Origin: Clostridia bacterium
GTDB taxonomy: Bacteria; Bacillota; Clostridia; Lachnospirales; Lachnospiraceae
Length of the DNA: 64,000 nt
NCBI GenBank assembly: GCA_910574475.1
Contig: CAJTAT010000007.1
Span: 124,001-188,000, forward strand
Direction of reading: 5' to 3'
Positions 16,038 through 25,313 of this stretch are shown here, in pieces (positions within the stretch are counted from its first letter, which is position 1; every line of letters begins with the position of its first letter). The translations under genes were made by a program, and so were the position numbers. The notes beneath the pieces are model-generated. The model saw only the letters and a program-made list of their open reading frames with translations, was not told the origin of the DNA and searched no databases.

Positions 16038-16703
16038 ATGTCTGAACAATATCAATTTGCCTACATAGGTGGTACCGGAGAAATCATAGAAAAGAAATCT
16101 CGATTTATCGCCACAGTGGAACCTGTGGCTACAGAAGAAGAGGCGCTTGCCTTTATTGAACGAATTCGAAAACAGTATTGGGACGCCACTCACAACTGCA
16201 CAGCTTTCACCATTGGCAGGCGCCACCAGATTGCCAGATGCAGCGATGATGGAGAGCCTGCAGGGACTGCAGGGCGTCCTATGCTGGACGTGCTTTTAGG
16301 GGAGGATATCCACAATGTAGCAGTTGTGGTCACACGGTATTTTGGAGGAACCCTTCTGGGAACCGGCGGCCTTGTGCGCGCCTATTCCAAAGCTGTTCAA
16401 GAAGGCTTGCACCAGGCTGTGATTTTGGATAAATGCCACGGCGTCCGTCTGGCTATCCACACCGACTACAACGGTATCGGAAAAATTCAGTATATTCTGG
16501 GCCAGAACCGAATTGCAATCCTGAATTCTGAGTATACAGACTCCGTCTCCTTAGAGGCCCTCGTTCCCTGTGACCTGCTGGACACCTTGACCTCTGCCAT
16601 CACGGAGGGAACCAACGGCCGGGCCCTGCTTACTCCGGGGGATATCTGCTGGTATGCGCTTATGGAGGGAGAAATTCTTTTATTTGAGGAGGAACCTGTG
16701 TAA
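16038..16703 (+). CDS. yigZ: YigZ/IMPACT-family protein
   Basis: A 221-residue cytoplasmic protein. The N-terminal domain carries the family signature: the KSRFIA start, DATHNCTAF, DDGEPAGTAGRPML, then VVTRYFGGTLLGTGGLVRAYS. A C-terminal ferredoxin-like domain follows (about 140-210), as in bacterial YigZ and Bacillus YvyE. The molecular role is not settled; links to translation or nucleic-acid binding have been proposed. The ATG has AAAGGA upstream. Its stop lies 9 bp from the stop of the convergent acyltransferase gene. Confidence 0.93.
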   Translation: MSEQYQFAYIGGTGEIIEKKSRFIATVEPVATEEEALAFIERIRKQYWDATHNCTAFTIGRRHQIARCSDDGEPAGTAGRPMLDVLLGEDIHNVAVVVTRYFGGTLLGTGGLVRAYSKAVQEGLHQAVILDKCHGVRLAIHTDYNGIGKIQYILGQNRIAILNSEYTDSVSLEALVPCDLLDTLTSAITEGTNGRALLTPGDICWYALMEGEILLFEEEPV

Positions 16704-16712
16704 ACCCTTCTG

Positions 16713-17774
16713 TCACAGTTTAGGCACGCGTCCCCCTGTGAGCAGGCTGTAGGCCTTCGGTACAAATTTTATCAGCAGCCAGCCCATCATTTCGCAAATA
16801 AGAGTTATGAAGGCAAAGCATACAAACCGCCAAAAGGTCACAAATCCGTCAGAAGCCGGTACATAAGAATAGATTTTACAGAGCACAGGAACAATGGCAA
16901 GAATCAAAAAATAATGGGTTGCATAAATAAAAAAATTATTATCCATCCACCATTTCAATTCAAAATAAAGCCATCTCTTATCAATTATAACCCAAAGATA
17001 CAGGGGCCTTATTGTCCTCAAAATATACGCAATCAATCCTCCTGGCAGAGCATAAGAAATCACCCACAGGATCCCTGCCGCTATTTTAATGATCCGTGAA
17101 TGATAGGTTTCCGAAATAATCTCTTTTGAAAATCTGACGCCTAAATAAGCTCCCAAAAAATATACTGGCACATAAGATAAAAAGCGAACAATCTCAAAAT
17201 CAATATATTGATTCAGAAAATTCTTTCCCAAAAATTCCCAATTAGTGTATCCGCACGCAAAGGTAAGAAAAAGCACCAGCTCCCCTATGACCTTTTTGCG
17301 CATAAGCCATAAAATCACTGGTACAAACAGCAGGAAAAAAAGAAGCGCCTGTGAAAACCACATGACTGCACAGTAGCGGGACATGACAAACTGAAAAGGG
17401 ATATAGGAAAAAATGGCGTAAAAATCCTCTGTGTTCCACCAGTACACGGCACAGAAGATCATGCCTATTACATTCCATATGATAAATGGCATCAGAAGAG
17501 AAACAAAACGGCGGCGCAATTTTTCCATCATGTTCTCTTTTGTCAAATTATAATATAGAAGAAAGGCAGAACAAATCATAAAAAAAGAAAGGCTGACCAC
17601 TCCCCCGTCCGAACACAGCCGGGCGATCCATTGACACAGCCAATTCAAAAAGCCTTCTGACGTACTCACATCAAAATAATGATCTGTATTCATATGGACC
17701 ATCACAATTCCCAGTTGCATCAAAAAGGAAACAAATGTCACCTTCTTACTGAACATTCCAAACTCGTTTTTCAT
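16713..17774 (-). CDS. membrane acyltransferase (acyltransferase 3 family)
   Basis: About 353 residues with ten or so hydrophobic segments spread along the protein. The N-terminal helix has the family histidine (VMVHMNTDHYFD) and a second motif lies in FFMICSAFLLYYN. Members O-acylate cell-surface sugars or peptidoglycan, moving the acyl group across the membrane. The ATG at 17774 follows GGAGAAAGC; an upstream ATG at 17792 lacks a site. Monocistronic, so the acceptor cannot be read from context. Confidence 0.85.
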   Translation of the reverse strand: MKNEFGMFSKKVTFVSFLMQLGIVMVHMNTDHYFDVSTSEGFLNWLCQWIARLCSDGGVVSLSFFMICSAFLLYYNLTKENMMEKLRRRFVSLLMPFIIWNVIGMIFCAVYWWNTEDFYAIFSYIPFQFVMSRYCAVMWFSQALLFFLLFVPVILWLMRKKVIGELVLFLTFACGYTNWEFLGKNFLNQYIDFEIVRFLSYVPVYFLGAYLGVRFSKEIISETYHSRIIKIAAGILWVISYALPGGLIAYILRTIRPLYLWVIIDKRWLYFELKWWMDNNFFIYATHYFLILAIVPVLCKIYSYVPASDGFVTFWRFVCFAFITLICEMMGWLLIKFVPKAYSLLTGGRVPKL

Positions 17775-17833
17775 AACGCTTTCTCCGAACACTCTCTTTG
17801 TAGCTTATATATCCCTTTCGTATCACAACAGAT

Positions 17834-17865
17834 GCCAGCCATGGAAGATTTCTTCCATAGCTGGC
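17834..17865 (-). terminator. hairpin after the ula operon
   Basis: GCCAGC-ATGGAAGA pairs with TCTTCCAT-GCTGGC around a short loop with one mismatch. It lies 45 bp past the stop of ulaF and likely ends the operon, though no long T run follows. Confidence 0.55.
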
Positions 17866-17909
17866 TCATTTATCAAAGGCTTATGCCATTCAGCTAAAGC
17901 CACAAATTA

Positions 17910-18605
17910 TTACCTCTTAATCTGCCCATAATAAGCATTTGCCCCATGCTTTCTCAAGAAATGCTTATCCTGAATCACCTGCGGAGCCGGAGCCACACCA
18001 GACTTCAACAGTTCAGTGCGGCATGCCATCTTGGCCACTTCCTCAAGAACCACTGCATTGTGCACTGCATTGTCTGCATCTTTTCCCCAGGTAAAAGGTC
18101 CATGATTCGTACAGAGTACTCCTGGAATATGCATAGGGTTCTTTCCCTGGAAGGTTTCTACAATAACAAGTCCCGTATTTTTCTCATACTCGCCGTTGAT
18201 CTCTTCTTCTGTCAGGCTTCTGGCACAGGGGATTTCTCCATAGAAATAATCTGCATGAGTCGTCCCATAGCAGGGGATGCTCCGTCCGGCCTGAGCCCAG
18301 GATGTAGCCCAGGGAGAATGGGTGTGTACAATACCGCCCACTTCAGGAAACGCTTTGTACAGTTCCAGATGAGTGGGAGTATCTGAGGATGGATTGTAGT
18401 CTCCCTCAACCTTGTTCCCGTTCAGATCCATAACAACCATATCTTCCGGTTTCAGCACATCATAATCTACGCCACTTGGTTTAATCACAAAAAGGCCTGA
18501 TTCTCGGTCGATTCCGCTGACATTTCCCCAGGTATAAGTGATTAACCCACGGCGTGGCAGCTCCATATTCGCCTCATACACTTGTTTTTTCAGTGCTTCT
18601 AGCAT
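17910..18605 (-). CDS. ulaF: L-ribulose-5-phosphate 4-epimerase
   Basis: A 231-residue class II aldolase-fold epimerase. Metal ligands are in VHTHSPWA (about residues 93-99) and NHGPF (about 167-171); the substrate loop is SSDTPTH and the start [17 protein letters not shown] is typical of AraD/UlaF/SgbE. It turns L-ribulose 5-phosphate into D-xylulose 5-phosphate for the pentose phosphate pathway. The family cannot be split by sequence alone; UlaF is preferred over AraD because it ends an ascorbate operon. Its start overlaps the ulaE stop by 7 nt, with GGAGGAG before the ATG. Confidence 0.93.
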   Translation of the reverse strand: MLEALKKQVYEANMELPRRGLITYTWGNVSGIDRESGLFVIKPSGVDYDVLKPEDMVVMDLNGNKVEGDYNPSSDTPTHLELYKAFPEVGGIVHTHSPWATSWAQAGRSIPCYGTTHADYFYGEIPCARSLTEEEINGEYEKNTGLVIVETFQGKNPMHIPGVLCTNHGPFTWGKDADNAVHNAVVLEEVAKMACRTELLKSGVAPAPQVIQDKHFLRKHGANAYYGQIKR

Positions 18606-19450
18606 GTTTTCTCCTCCTTATCCAGCAATGTCCTCATGGTCTTATTTGCATAGGCCAGATCATCCTTCCAGTTTTCTTTGCCCAGATACCAGAATTCAGT
18701 TACGAATTTGCGTACCCCCATCTTCCAGGCTGTATCAATCATAGCTGGAAAATTCACTTGGCCTTCCCCGTACATCATATCCCGAAACTTGCCTGGCTCA
18801 GTCTCCTTCAAATGCATGGCAACGATGTGCCCGTCGCAGCTTCTAAGGTCTTCCAGTACGTCGATACCATAAGTAATAGCGGCATTATTGATATTTCCAC
18901 AGTCAGGATAGACGCTTAAATAAACAGAATTGATTTTGTTTACATAATTCATCGCCTTTTGACAAGTGTTCATAAACTCTGTCTCCATAGTCTCAAATCC
19001 CATTATAACCCCTGACTTTGCAGCCATCAAGGTACATTTCTTCAAATTCTCTCCAAAACGCTCCACTGTCTCAGGAGTAGACTCATCATAATATACGTCA
19101 TAGCCGGCAAGCTGGATGATCCGTATACCCAGGTCTTCTGCAAGCTGAATGGCTTTCTCCATGATCTCCATACCTCTGGCACAGATCGCTTTATCACTGC
19201 TGCCAATAGGAAATCTGCGGTGGCCAGATAAACACATAGTGCGGATAGGAATTCCCACTTCATACATCGTTTTTACCAGATCCAGGCGCTCTTCCTTTGT
19301 CCACTCCAGACGTGCCAGCTTTTCATCCGTCTCATCAATACTGATCTCCACAAAATCATAGCCTGCTTCTTTGGCTGCCTTAAGCTTTTCTTTCCAAGTC
19401 AGTTCCTTGGGCATGGCTTTTTCATATAAGCCAATTGTATATGCACTCAT
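18599..19450 (-). CDS. ulaE: L-ribulose-5-phosphate 3-epimerase
   Basis: A 283-residue TIM-barrel epimerase of the xylose-isomerase-like superfamily. It starts [20 protein letters not shown] and has [30 protein letters not shown] and a late KFVTEFWY, all close to the E. coli UlaE/SgbU pattern. It converts L-xylulose 5-phosphate to L-ribulose 5-phosphate. It sits between the propeller-like protein and ulaF in one operon. The L-xylulose 5-phosphate it needs would normally come from UlaD, which is not seen in the window. Confidence 0.93.
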   Translation of the reverse strand: MSAYTIGLYEKAMPKELTWKEKLKAAKEAGYDFVEISIDETDEKLARLEWTKEERLDLVKTMYEVGIPIRTMCLSGHRRFPIGSSDKAICARGMEIMEKAIQLAEDLGIRIIQLAGYDVYYDESTPETVERFGENLKKCTLMAAKSGVIMGFETMETEFMNTCQKAMNYVNKINSVYLSVYPDCGNINNAAITYGIDVLEDLRSCDGHIVAMHLKETEPGKFRDMMYGEGQVNFPAMIDTAWKMGVRKFVTEFWYLGKENWKDDLAYANKTMRTLLDKEEKTC

Positions 19451-19470
19451 GTCCTATTTCCTTTCTTTAT

Positions 19471-20517
19471 CTATAGGCCCTCAATCTCATAAAAAGCAAT
19501 CTCATCAATCTCACGGTTGGTAGATACAAGGCCATACTTATCGCCTTTCTTGTAGCAGCGCACATTGGCCGGTCCCACATCATGGTCTAAAGTCTCCATG
19601 ACATAGCCGTCTCCATTATAAGTGCAAACCATCAGATCACGCTCGCCTTTTCTATGTCCAAGAATCGCCACACCTTTGCCAAAGAGCTCTGCACCCCAAA
19701 TTGCATGTGCAAACTCATAGTCTTTGTCAAACTTATGGATACACTCATATGTTCCATTTACCTTCTTGTAAATCTTAATTTCATTTCCATGGAATGGAGC
19801 CATTACTAACATTTCCAACTCACCGTCGCCGTCGAAATCTGCAAATGTCATATCGCTGGCAGCATCTTCTGTGAGAGTCTCCACTGTCCACTCCCCACCC
19901 TTGTTTGCCGGAGGTACAACTTTGAAGATTCCATTATCTGCCGCCACAGCAGCCCATACTCCATCCTTTTCTTCCACACGGCAATATCCATGATTTTTCA
20001 AAAGTCCGTCTTTCAGTGGGGTTAACTGCAATTGATTGTCCTCATGAATGGTACTTAAGTCTTCTGGAAGTTCGCATACCCAGATTTTCCCAGGGTTGCT
20101 CCAGTCATCTTTATACTCGTGGCCTGACTTTAGCGCACATGCAATCAAATAATTGACGCCGCCGCTTGTCAAAATGTCAAAACGATGTACGAAAGGAAGA
20201 TCCACCAGTGTCTTAATCTCCCAATCGTCTTTTCCTTTCGGAGATGCCAAAATAATTTTTGCTTCCTTAGAATCATTAGGGGAATAGAATTTGTGAGTTG
20301 CCAGGAATTCCCCATCTCTTCCCGGAAGCTGTACCATAGTCATGGTTCCCCCTGGTCCCTCCCAAACGGTCTCCTTCAAATTACCGTCCAGGTCGAACAA
20401 AAGGCATTTATTCACTTTTTCTGCTGCAACCAGCATATACTCTGCTCCATGATACGTCAATGGACTGATAGAATAGCATTTTTCCAATTCATGGGTTTTT
20501 ATTTTCTTAATTTTCAT
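19471..20517 (-). CDS. cytoplasmic FG-GAP/VCBS-type beta-propeller-like protein in the ula operon
   Basis: A 348-residue protein without signal peptide or membrane helix. Its centre holds a calcium-loop-like FG-GAP repeat (TFADFDGDGELEMLVMAP, about residues 220-240), and several other stretches read like short beta-blade repeats, so a beta-propeller is likely. Proteins of this kind are usually secreted, so a cytosolic copy inside a sugar operon is unusual. It could be a lactonase, epimerase or sugar sensor; the sequence alone does not decide. It is separated from ulaR by 9 bp and from ulaE by 20 bp, so it is co-transcribed with them. Confidence 0.75.
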   Translation of the reverse strand: MKIKKIKTHELEKCYSISPLTYHGAEYMLVAAEKVNKCLLFDLDGNLKETVWEGPGGTMTMVQLPGRDGEFLATHKFYSPNDSKEAKIILASPKGKDDWEIKTLVDLPFVHRFDILTSGGVNYLIACALKSGHEYKDDWSNPGKIWVCELPEDLSTIHEDNQLQLTPLKDGLLKNHGYCRVEEKDGVWAAVAADNGIFKVVPPANKGGEWTVETLTEDAASDMTFADFDGDGELEMLVMAPFHGNEIKIYKKVNGTYECIHKFDKDYEFAHAIWGAELFGKGVAILGHRKGERDLMVCTYNGDGYVMETLDHDVGPANVRCYKKGDKYGLVSTNREIDEIAFYEIEGL

Positions 20518-20526
20518 CTTGTTCTC

Positions 20527-21291
20527 CTAATCTACTTGATGTATCCAGGTTCCTCTGTCCCGAAATTCCTTGAGCAATTGTCCTGGTGCATCCTTGTCTG
20601 TGATAATATTGGCAATGAGCTCTGGTGGACAGGAGACAAAGCTGTTTCTTTTTCCAAATTTGGAATAATCTGCGAGAATATAAGAGGCCTTGATGACACG
20701 CTCAAACATCATTTGGTTGATATTCACCTCATTGAGCAATTCTGTCGTCATACCAATATCCGGGCAGATGCCTCCACAACCCACAAAGCTTTTTTTGGCT
20801 GTCACCTGAGTTAAGTTATTCATAGCAAAATCCCCCACCATAGCGCCTTTCTTGTAGCGGAGTTCTCCTCCAAGCAAAACTACTGTGGCCTGGGAAGGAT
20901 TCTTTTCGTTGATTATGTTCCCATTATTCGTAATAATTGTCACATGCTTGCTGGTAATATATTTTACCATAGCCAGAGCTGTAGAGCTTGTATTGATAAA
21001 AATGGTGTCCCTGTCTTCCACCAGGCTGGCCGCATATCGGGCAATCTTTTCTCTGCAAAGCAATCTGCTATTCTCTTCGCTCCCCTCTCCAGCTTGTCTG
21101 CTATTCCTGGCGCCTCCATAAAAGCGCTCCAGCAGCTTATGATCTTCCAAATATTGAAGATCCCTTCGGATAGTCAAAGGGGAAACTTGAAACTGCTCTG
21201 CCAGGTGGTTTACTGTCACATCCCCATTACCACGCACGATTTCTAATACTTTTTCCCTTCGGCTGTTCACGATAGAACGGCTCGCCTTCAT
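20527..21291 (-). CDS. ulaR: DeoR-family regulator of the ascorbate operon
   Basis: A 254-residue DeoR-type regulator: an N-terminal winged helix (SRREKVLEIVRGNGDVTVNH, then QVSPLTIRRDLQYLE) and a C-terminal sugar-phosphate-binding domain with DTIFINTSSTALAMVKYI and TIITNNGNI. DeoR proteins usually respond to a phosphorylated sugar of their own pathway, here plausibly L-ascorbate 6-phosphate. The ATG at 21291 has AGGAGG at 6 nt; the frame stays open upstream to 21378, but that part crosses a hairpin and does not match the family. It lies inside the operon it should control. Confidence 0.9.
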   Translation of the reverse strand: MKASRSIVNSRREKVLEIVRGNGDVTVNHLAEQFQVSPLTIRRDLQYLEDHKLLERFYGGARNSRQAGEGSEENSRLLCREKIARYAASLVEDRDTIFINTSSTALAMVKYITSKHVTIITNNGNIINEKNPSQATVVLLGGELRYKKGAMVGDFAMNNLTQVTAKKSFVGCGGICPDIGMTTELLNEVNINQMMFERVIKASYILADYSKFGKRNSFVSCPPELIANIITDKDAPGQLLKEFRDRGTWIHQVD

Positions 21292-21332
21292 GATTCTCCT
21301 CCTTATTCCCCTCCTGCCAAAAATAAGAGTGA

Positions 21333-21361
21333 TCCCCCGAACTATAATAAGTCCGGGGAAT
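21333..21361 (-). terminator. intra-operon hairpin between ulaB and ulaR
   Basis: CCCCGGA and TTCGGGG pair around an AT-rich loop in the 92-bp gap between ulaB and ulaR. It could be a partial terminator or RNA-processing site that lowers expression of the regulator relative to the PTS genes. The T-rich stretch beyond it is imperfect. Confidence 0.45.
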
Positions 21362-21383
21362 CTCTCTCTTTTTGTCACTTCCT

Positions 21384-21686
21384 TTAGCCGATGCCGGATT
21401 CCTTTAATTTTTCTTCCATCTCCTGCACAGACATAATGTTGCGAAGCCCAATCACAGTGCTGCCCTTTTTCTCTGCATCTTTAAACATATTGAGAAAATT
21501 CTGTGCGCAAAGTACAACATCATACTGAGAAGCAGCACTCTTTCCCTCAGAGAGTGCACAGTGATGTATTTTGCTTGGCTTGATATTCAGCTTCTTCAAT
21601 ACTTTTTCCAGTGTCATTTTCATCATTAAGCTGGAGCCTGCACCGTTTGCACAGCAAACCATAAAACTCATATTATCCTTTGCCAT
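21384..21686 (-). CDS. ulaB: PTS ascorbate-specific EIIB component
   Basis: A 100-residue protein of the PTS lactose/cellobiose-like IIB fold used by ascorbate systems. The phosphocysteine is Cys12 in MVCCANGAGSSLMMK. It takes phosphate from EIIA and passes it to L-ascorbate during uptake through UlaA. It follows ulaA by 39 bp. Confidence 0.93.
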   Translation of the reverse strand: MAKDNMSFMVCCANGAGSSLMMKMTLEKVLKKLNIKPSKIHHCALSEGKSAASQYDVVLCAQNFLNMFKDAEKKGSTVIGLRNIMSVQEMEEKLKESGIG

Positions 21687-21725
21687 AACTCAAATCTCCT
21701 TTAATTAATTTTCTTTGTAATAATT

Positions 21726-23213
21726 TTACTTTGCTGCTCTCTTCTCCTTAAGCTCTTTATATGCCTCATAATCTTCAGTCATCAGGAAATAGCCTTCTTT
21801 ATCTGCACGATATTGAAGCTGTGGAATAGCCAGCAGTGCAATTGCCACAATAGCTACACCTACATAGCTTAACACCTTCATCACGCCTGTCATCACCGGC
21901 CATACGACTGCCCAGTCCCACATTCCAAGGTACCCGCCGTATGCTGCCATTCCAACCCAGCCTGCAATCAGTGCGGAACCAAATACCTGGCAGAGTCCAG
22001 AAATGAACGGTAAGATAAGAGCTGCTTTGATACCGCCCTTCTCATTTGCAAAAATAGCAATGGTGGCATTGTCAAAGAATACGGGAACGAATCCACAGAT
22101 GACCAGTACAGGGCTCTGTAATACTACCAAAGCTGCAATGGCAATAATCTGTCCCAGGAAGCCTGCCAGGAATCCCAAAGGAACTGCATTAGCAGAGCCA
22201 AAACCAAACGCGACTGCACAGTCTACACCTGGTACAGAACCTGGAAGAAGCTTATCTGCAATGCCCTGGAAGGACTGAGTCAGCTCTGTAACAAAGGTAC
22301 GGACTCCGAGCTGCAAAATTGCCAAATAAACAGAAAAGTAGAAACAGGTCTGGATTACATAGAATACCATACTTGCGCCTTCTGCCAAAAATCCCTGCTC
22401 TGTCAGGTAATCTCTACCCAGGATACACAGAATAGCGCCGAAAAAGAGAAGCATCAAGATGGATGTACATACCATGTTTTCATTAAAGATAGACATGAAG
22501 CCAGGAAGCTCAATATCATCAATTTTCTTCACTTCTTTTCCGTCTTTCTTCTTACCAAAGAGCTTCTCTGCCAGCCAAGTATTCACAGCAATACCAAACA
22601 TCTGCTGATGAGCCAAACTGATGCCAGCGCCGTCTGTTAATTCCTGGCATGGTTTAATAATCAGGTTGGAGCCAACTGCCCAGTATGCTCCCAAAATCAC
22701 TGCCATAATAACAAGCAACGCCACATTGTGAGTCAAAAGTCCCGGAAGGGCAAACATAATCAGCCAGTATGCTGTAGCTGCCTGCTGAACTTGCACATGT
22801 CCTGTGGTAAACAGAGCACGAAGTTTCGTGAGTTTACTGAATCGTACCAGCAAAATGTTCACAATGAACGCGATCAGAAGCAAAATCATGGCATCGCCAA
22901 AGCCTTTTCCAAACTTTTCCGTAACCCCCACCGTAACTGCGTTCTGACCAAAATACGGGTCAATTACCATAGCGTCCATATTGAAACGATCCTTCAGTCC
23001 TACAAGCACAGGACGGAAGTTGGATACTAATCCTGAAGAACCTACAGACAAAATCAAATATCCTACAATCGCCTTAATCACACCGGCAATTACATCATAC
23101 CAGGGCTTTTTCAGCAAAATATACCCTACAGCAACAATAAGACCAATCATAAAAGCTGGTTGCTGCAAAATATTTGTAGCAAAATATGACCACATATTCA
23201 TTAAAATATCCAT
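21726..23213 (-). CDS. ulaA: PTS ascorbate-specific EIIC component (permease)
   Basis: A 495-residue polytopic membrane protein of the SgaT/UlaA family, with about ten helices. Family stretches include GHVQVQQAATAYWLIMFALP, FGFGSANAVPLGFLAG and DNATIAIFANEKGG. It imports L-ascorbate with concomitant phosphorylation. The ATG at 23213 has AGGAGG at 8-nt spacing; a TTG two codons upstream abuts the ribosome site and is unlikely. Flanked by the IIA and IIB genes, giving a complete split PTS. Confidence 0.95.
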   Translation of the reverse strand: MDILMNMWSYFATNILQQPAFMIGLIVAVGYILLKKPWYDVIAGVIKAIVGYLILSVGSSGLVSNFRPVLVGLKDRFNMDAMVIDPYFGQNAVTVGVTEKFGKGFGDAMILLLIAFIVNILLVRFSKLTKLRALFTTGHVQVQQAATAYWLIMFALPGLLTHNVALLVIMAVILGAYWAVGSNLIIKPCQELTDGAGISLAHQQMFGIAVNTWLAEKLFGKKKDGKEVKKIDDIELPGFMSIFNENMVCTSILMLLFFGAILCILGRDYLTEQGFLAEGASMVFYVIQTCFYFSVYLAILQLGVRTFVTELTQSFQGIADKLLPGSVPGVDCAVAFGFGSANAVPLGFLAGFLGQIIAIAALVVLQSPVLVICGFVPVFFDNATIAIFANEKGGIKAALILPFISGLCQVFGSALIAGWVGMAAYGGYLGMWDWAVVWPVMTGVMKVLSYVGVAIVAIALLAIPQLQYRADKEGYFLMTEDYEAYKELKEKRAAK

Positions 23214-23271
23214 ACACAATCCCTCCTATATAAGTTTCGCTACAAGCCTTTACTATTTCTAAGTCCCGCAG

Positions 23272-23727
23272 CTAATCTAAATATTTTTCTTGAAGCTTCA
23301 ATAAATCGTCCGGGCCTGTGGCTTTGAGAAGTTCCGCCACCAATTCCTCATTCATAAGCATCTCAGATAATTTCATCATATTGTTTAAATGCTGCTCTGG
23401 ATTGCAAGAGGCTAAGGTAAAGAAGAGCTCTGCATCCTTCTCCGGGTCTCCTGGTGTAAAGCTTACCGGCTTCTCCAGCTTCATAAATCCTATGGCAGTT
23501 TTGTTTACGCCTACTGCATTTTCCTGAGAGTGGGGCATTGCAACATGAGGCATGATGACAATGTAAGGTCCATGCTTCTCTACGCATGCCACAATATCTT
23601 CTTTATAATTTGCCTCCACTGTTCCGTCTGCCTCTAAGCTCTGGCAGCTCATACGGATAGCTTCCTTCCAGTCTTTTGCTTCTTCTGCAAAAAGATAATG
23701 CTTTTTTTCTACAAATTCTCTTAACAT
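23272..23727 (-). CDS. ulaC: PTS ascorbate-specific EIIA component
   Basis: A 151-residue mannitol/fructose-type EIIA. The phosphohistidine is probably His66 in MPHVAMPHSQENA. The C-terminal FFTLASCNPEQHLNNMMKLSEM is a family hallmark. It receives phosphate from HPr and hands it to UlaB. A composite repeat fills the 150-bp gap between this gene and ulaG. Confidence 0.93.
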   Translation of the reverse strand: MLREFVEKKHYLFAEEAKDWKEAIRMSCQSLEADGTVEANYKEDIVACVEKHGPYIVIMPHVAMPHSQENAVGVNKTAIGFMKLEKPVSFTPGDPEKDAELFFTLASCNPEQHLNNMMKLSEMLMNEELVAELLKATGPDDLLKLQEKYLD

Positions 23728-23745
23728 AGCTTTTCTCCTAATAAA

Positions 23746-23869
23746 AGTTCCGCTTCGCCCTACCAGTACACGGGGATCTAGAACAAATTTACGACCACAT
23801 TATTATGTGTCCGTAAATTGTTCTGTGCACTGTCCGGGTCTCCGCTGTTTCTAAGTTCCGCTTCGCCCC
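23746..23869. repeat. composite intergenic repeat, copy 1
   Basis: Two copies of AGTTCCGCTTCGCCC (23746-23760 and 23854-23868) flank a long imperfect hairpin whose arms are 23764-23793 (CAGTACACGGGGATCTAGAA and on) and 23812-23832 (ending TTCTGTGCACTG). A near copy with the same layout lies at 62869-63011, 39 kb away. Both copies sit between genes inside minus-strand operons. It resembles REP/BOX-type intergenic elements. Confidence 0.75.
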
Positions 23870-23879
23870 TACCTATATC

Positions 23880-24986
23880 TTACAGGCAGGAACGGAATGG
23901 AATGTTCTGTGGGTGCTCGAAGCAGTCCTCGAAGCCTCTTCTGTGATGGTAGTATAGTTTATCCTTATCCTGTGGATAGGTATACTTGCCGCCCACCTGC
24001 CAGAAGAACGGATGGAACTTATACTCATTACGGTCCTTCTTAAAGTCGTACAGTACTTTGATTTCCTCACAGTCAGCCTGGAAGTTCGTCCATACATCCC
24101 AGTGAATGGGCACTACAACTTTACACTGAAGATTTTCCGCCATACGAAGAATATCGATAGAAGTCATCTTATCCTGCATGCCAATCGGATTCTCTCCAAA
24201 AGAGCCAAAGGCCACGTCAATGTCATAATCCTTGCCGTGCTTTGCAAAATAGATGGAGAAATGAGAATCTCCAGAGTGATAAATATTTCCGCCAGGGGTC
24301 TTTACCAGATAATTTACAGCCTTTTCATCCATATCTGTAGGGCACACACCTGTTAGCTCTTCTCTGTTCTCGCTTGTATCGTCTGTCGTTACAATACAGG
24401 TACGGTCAAAACTGTCCAGAGCTACAATCTCCAGATCTTTAAATTTAATCACATCGCCAGGTTTTACTGTAATACAGCGGTCTTCTGGAACTCCCCACTT
24501 CATCCAGGTCTCCACAGACTTCCTGGGGCCAATGAATGGAACTGGAATTTCTTTACCATTTTCATCCGTGGTAGTCATACCGCTCTGAATGACATGGGCA
24601 GCCCACTCTGCAGACATGTGATCCTGGTGATAATGAGTTGCCAAAACAGCATCCACATGCTTAAATGCAAAGGGATCGATTACAAAGGGAACATTTCTCA
24701 GATTTGGCTGCATCAAGCGTCCACCGCACATATTTGCCATCTGATGGCCTGGCTTCATCTTGTTATCCCCGTGGGTTCTCTTTCCGTTTCCACACCACAA
24801 GTCAATAGTAATATTTGTATTTTCTGGAGTTTTAAACCAGACACCTGTACATCCCAGCCACCACATTGCTACATTGCCAGGCGCTACAACCTCATTCTCG
24901 ATGTCTTCTACCAACCAGGTTCCCCACTCTGGAAAAGTACTCATAATCCAGCTTTCTCTTGTGATCTCATTCACTTTGGACATCAT
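23880..24986 (-). CDS. ulaG: L-ascorbate-6-phosphate lactonase
   Basis: A 368-residue metallo-beta-lactamase-fold hydrolase. The metal motif is [14 protein letters not shown] (about residues 113-126), with further ligands in YHSGDSHFS and PIHWDVW. Length and start ([20 protein letters not shown]) fit UlaG closely. It opens L-ascorbate 6-phosphate to 3-keto-L-gulonate 6-phosphate in the cytoplasm. AAGGAG precedes the ATG. It is the first gene of the operon, downstream of a good promoter. Confidence 0.95.
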   Translation of the reverse strand: MMSKVNEITRESWIMSTFPEWGTWLVEDIENEVVAPGNVAMWWLGCTGVWFKTPENTNITIDLWCGNGKRTHGDNKMKPGHQMANMCGGRLMQPNLRNVPFVIDPFAFKHVDAVLATHYHQDHMSAEWAAHVIQSGMTTTDENGKEIPVPFIGPRKSVETWMKWGVPEDRCITVKPGDVIKFKDLEIVALDSFDRTCIVTTDDTSENREELTGVCPTDMDEKAVNYLVKTPGGNIYHSGDSHFSIYFAKHGKDYDIDVAFGSFGENPIGMQDKMTSIDILRMAENLQCKVVVPIHWDVWTNFQADCEEIKVLYDFKKDRNEYKFHPFFWQVGGKYTYPQDKDKLYYHHRRGFEDCFEHPQNIPFRSCL

Positions 24987-25036
24987 TCATCATCTCCTTA
25001 TTATTTTTTATATTTAAGAATTATCTTATGTATTTA

Positions 25037-25065
25037 TTTTATAAAAAATCCGCTCTTGTCACAAC
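25037..25065 (-). promoter_or_regulatory. promoter of the ula operon
   Basis: On the minus strand, TTGTGA (25060-25065) and TAAAAT (25037-25042) are spaced by 17 bp, about 50 bp before the ulaG start. Confidence 0.55.
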
Positions 25066-25074
25066 CATTTTTAT

Positions 25075-25104
25075 GATTGTTTTTCGTATTATTTGATTGT
25101 TTTG
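25075..25104. promoter_or_regulatory. direct repeat upstream of the ula promoter
   Basis: TGATTGTTTT occurs at 25075-25084 and 25095-25104, a 20-bp period, just upstream of the -35 box. It is a candidate site for the DeoR-type regulator; its position upstream of -35 would fit activation as well as repression. Confidence 0.45.
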
Positions 25105-25137
25105 TTCTATTCTACTAATTTTTGGTATTTATTTACA

Positions 25138-25151
25138 ATAAAACGCTTTAT
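25138..25151. promoter_or_regulatory. possible catabolite-response (cre-like) site
   Basis: ATAAAACGCTTTAT is a near-palindrome with the central CG and flanks of a CcpA cre site but differs from the consensus at the outer TG/CA pairs. It lies about 150 bp upstream of ulaG. Carbon catabolite control of a PTS operon would be expected, but the match is weak. Confidence 0.3.
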
Positions 25152-25247
25152 TTATTTAAATTATTTTTTCAAATATAGCTATTTTATACAAATCCCATTT
25201 TGTTTTATTATTTTTTTGAACGTCTTCTTTTCCTGACATAATAAAAA

Positions 25248-25277
25248 GAGGCACTACATTTTACTATGCAGCGCCTC
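25248..25277 (-). terminator. terminator after the S41 protease gene
   Basis: On the minus strand GAGGC-CT-CAT pairs with ATG-AG-GCCTC (with G-T pairs) around AGTAAA and is followed by TTTTTATTATG. It lies about 37 bp past the protease stop. Confidence 0.8.
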
Positions 25278-25313
25278 CGCCTTTCACGAATAAAGATATC
25301 TCTTTTCTATTCG

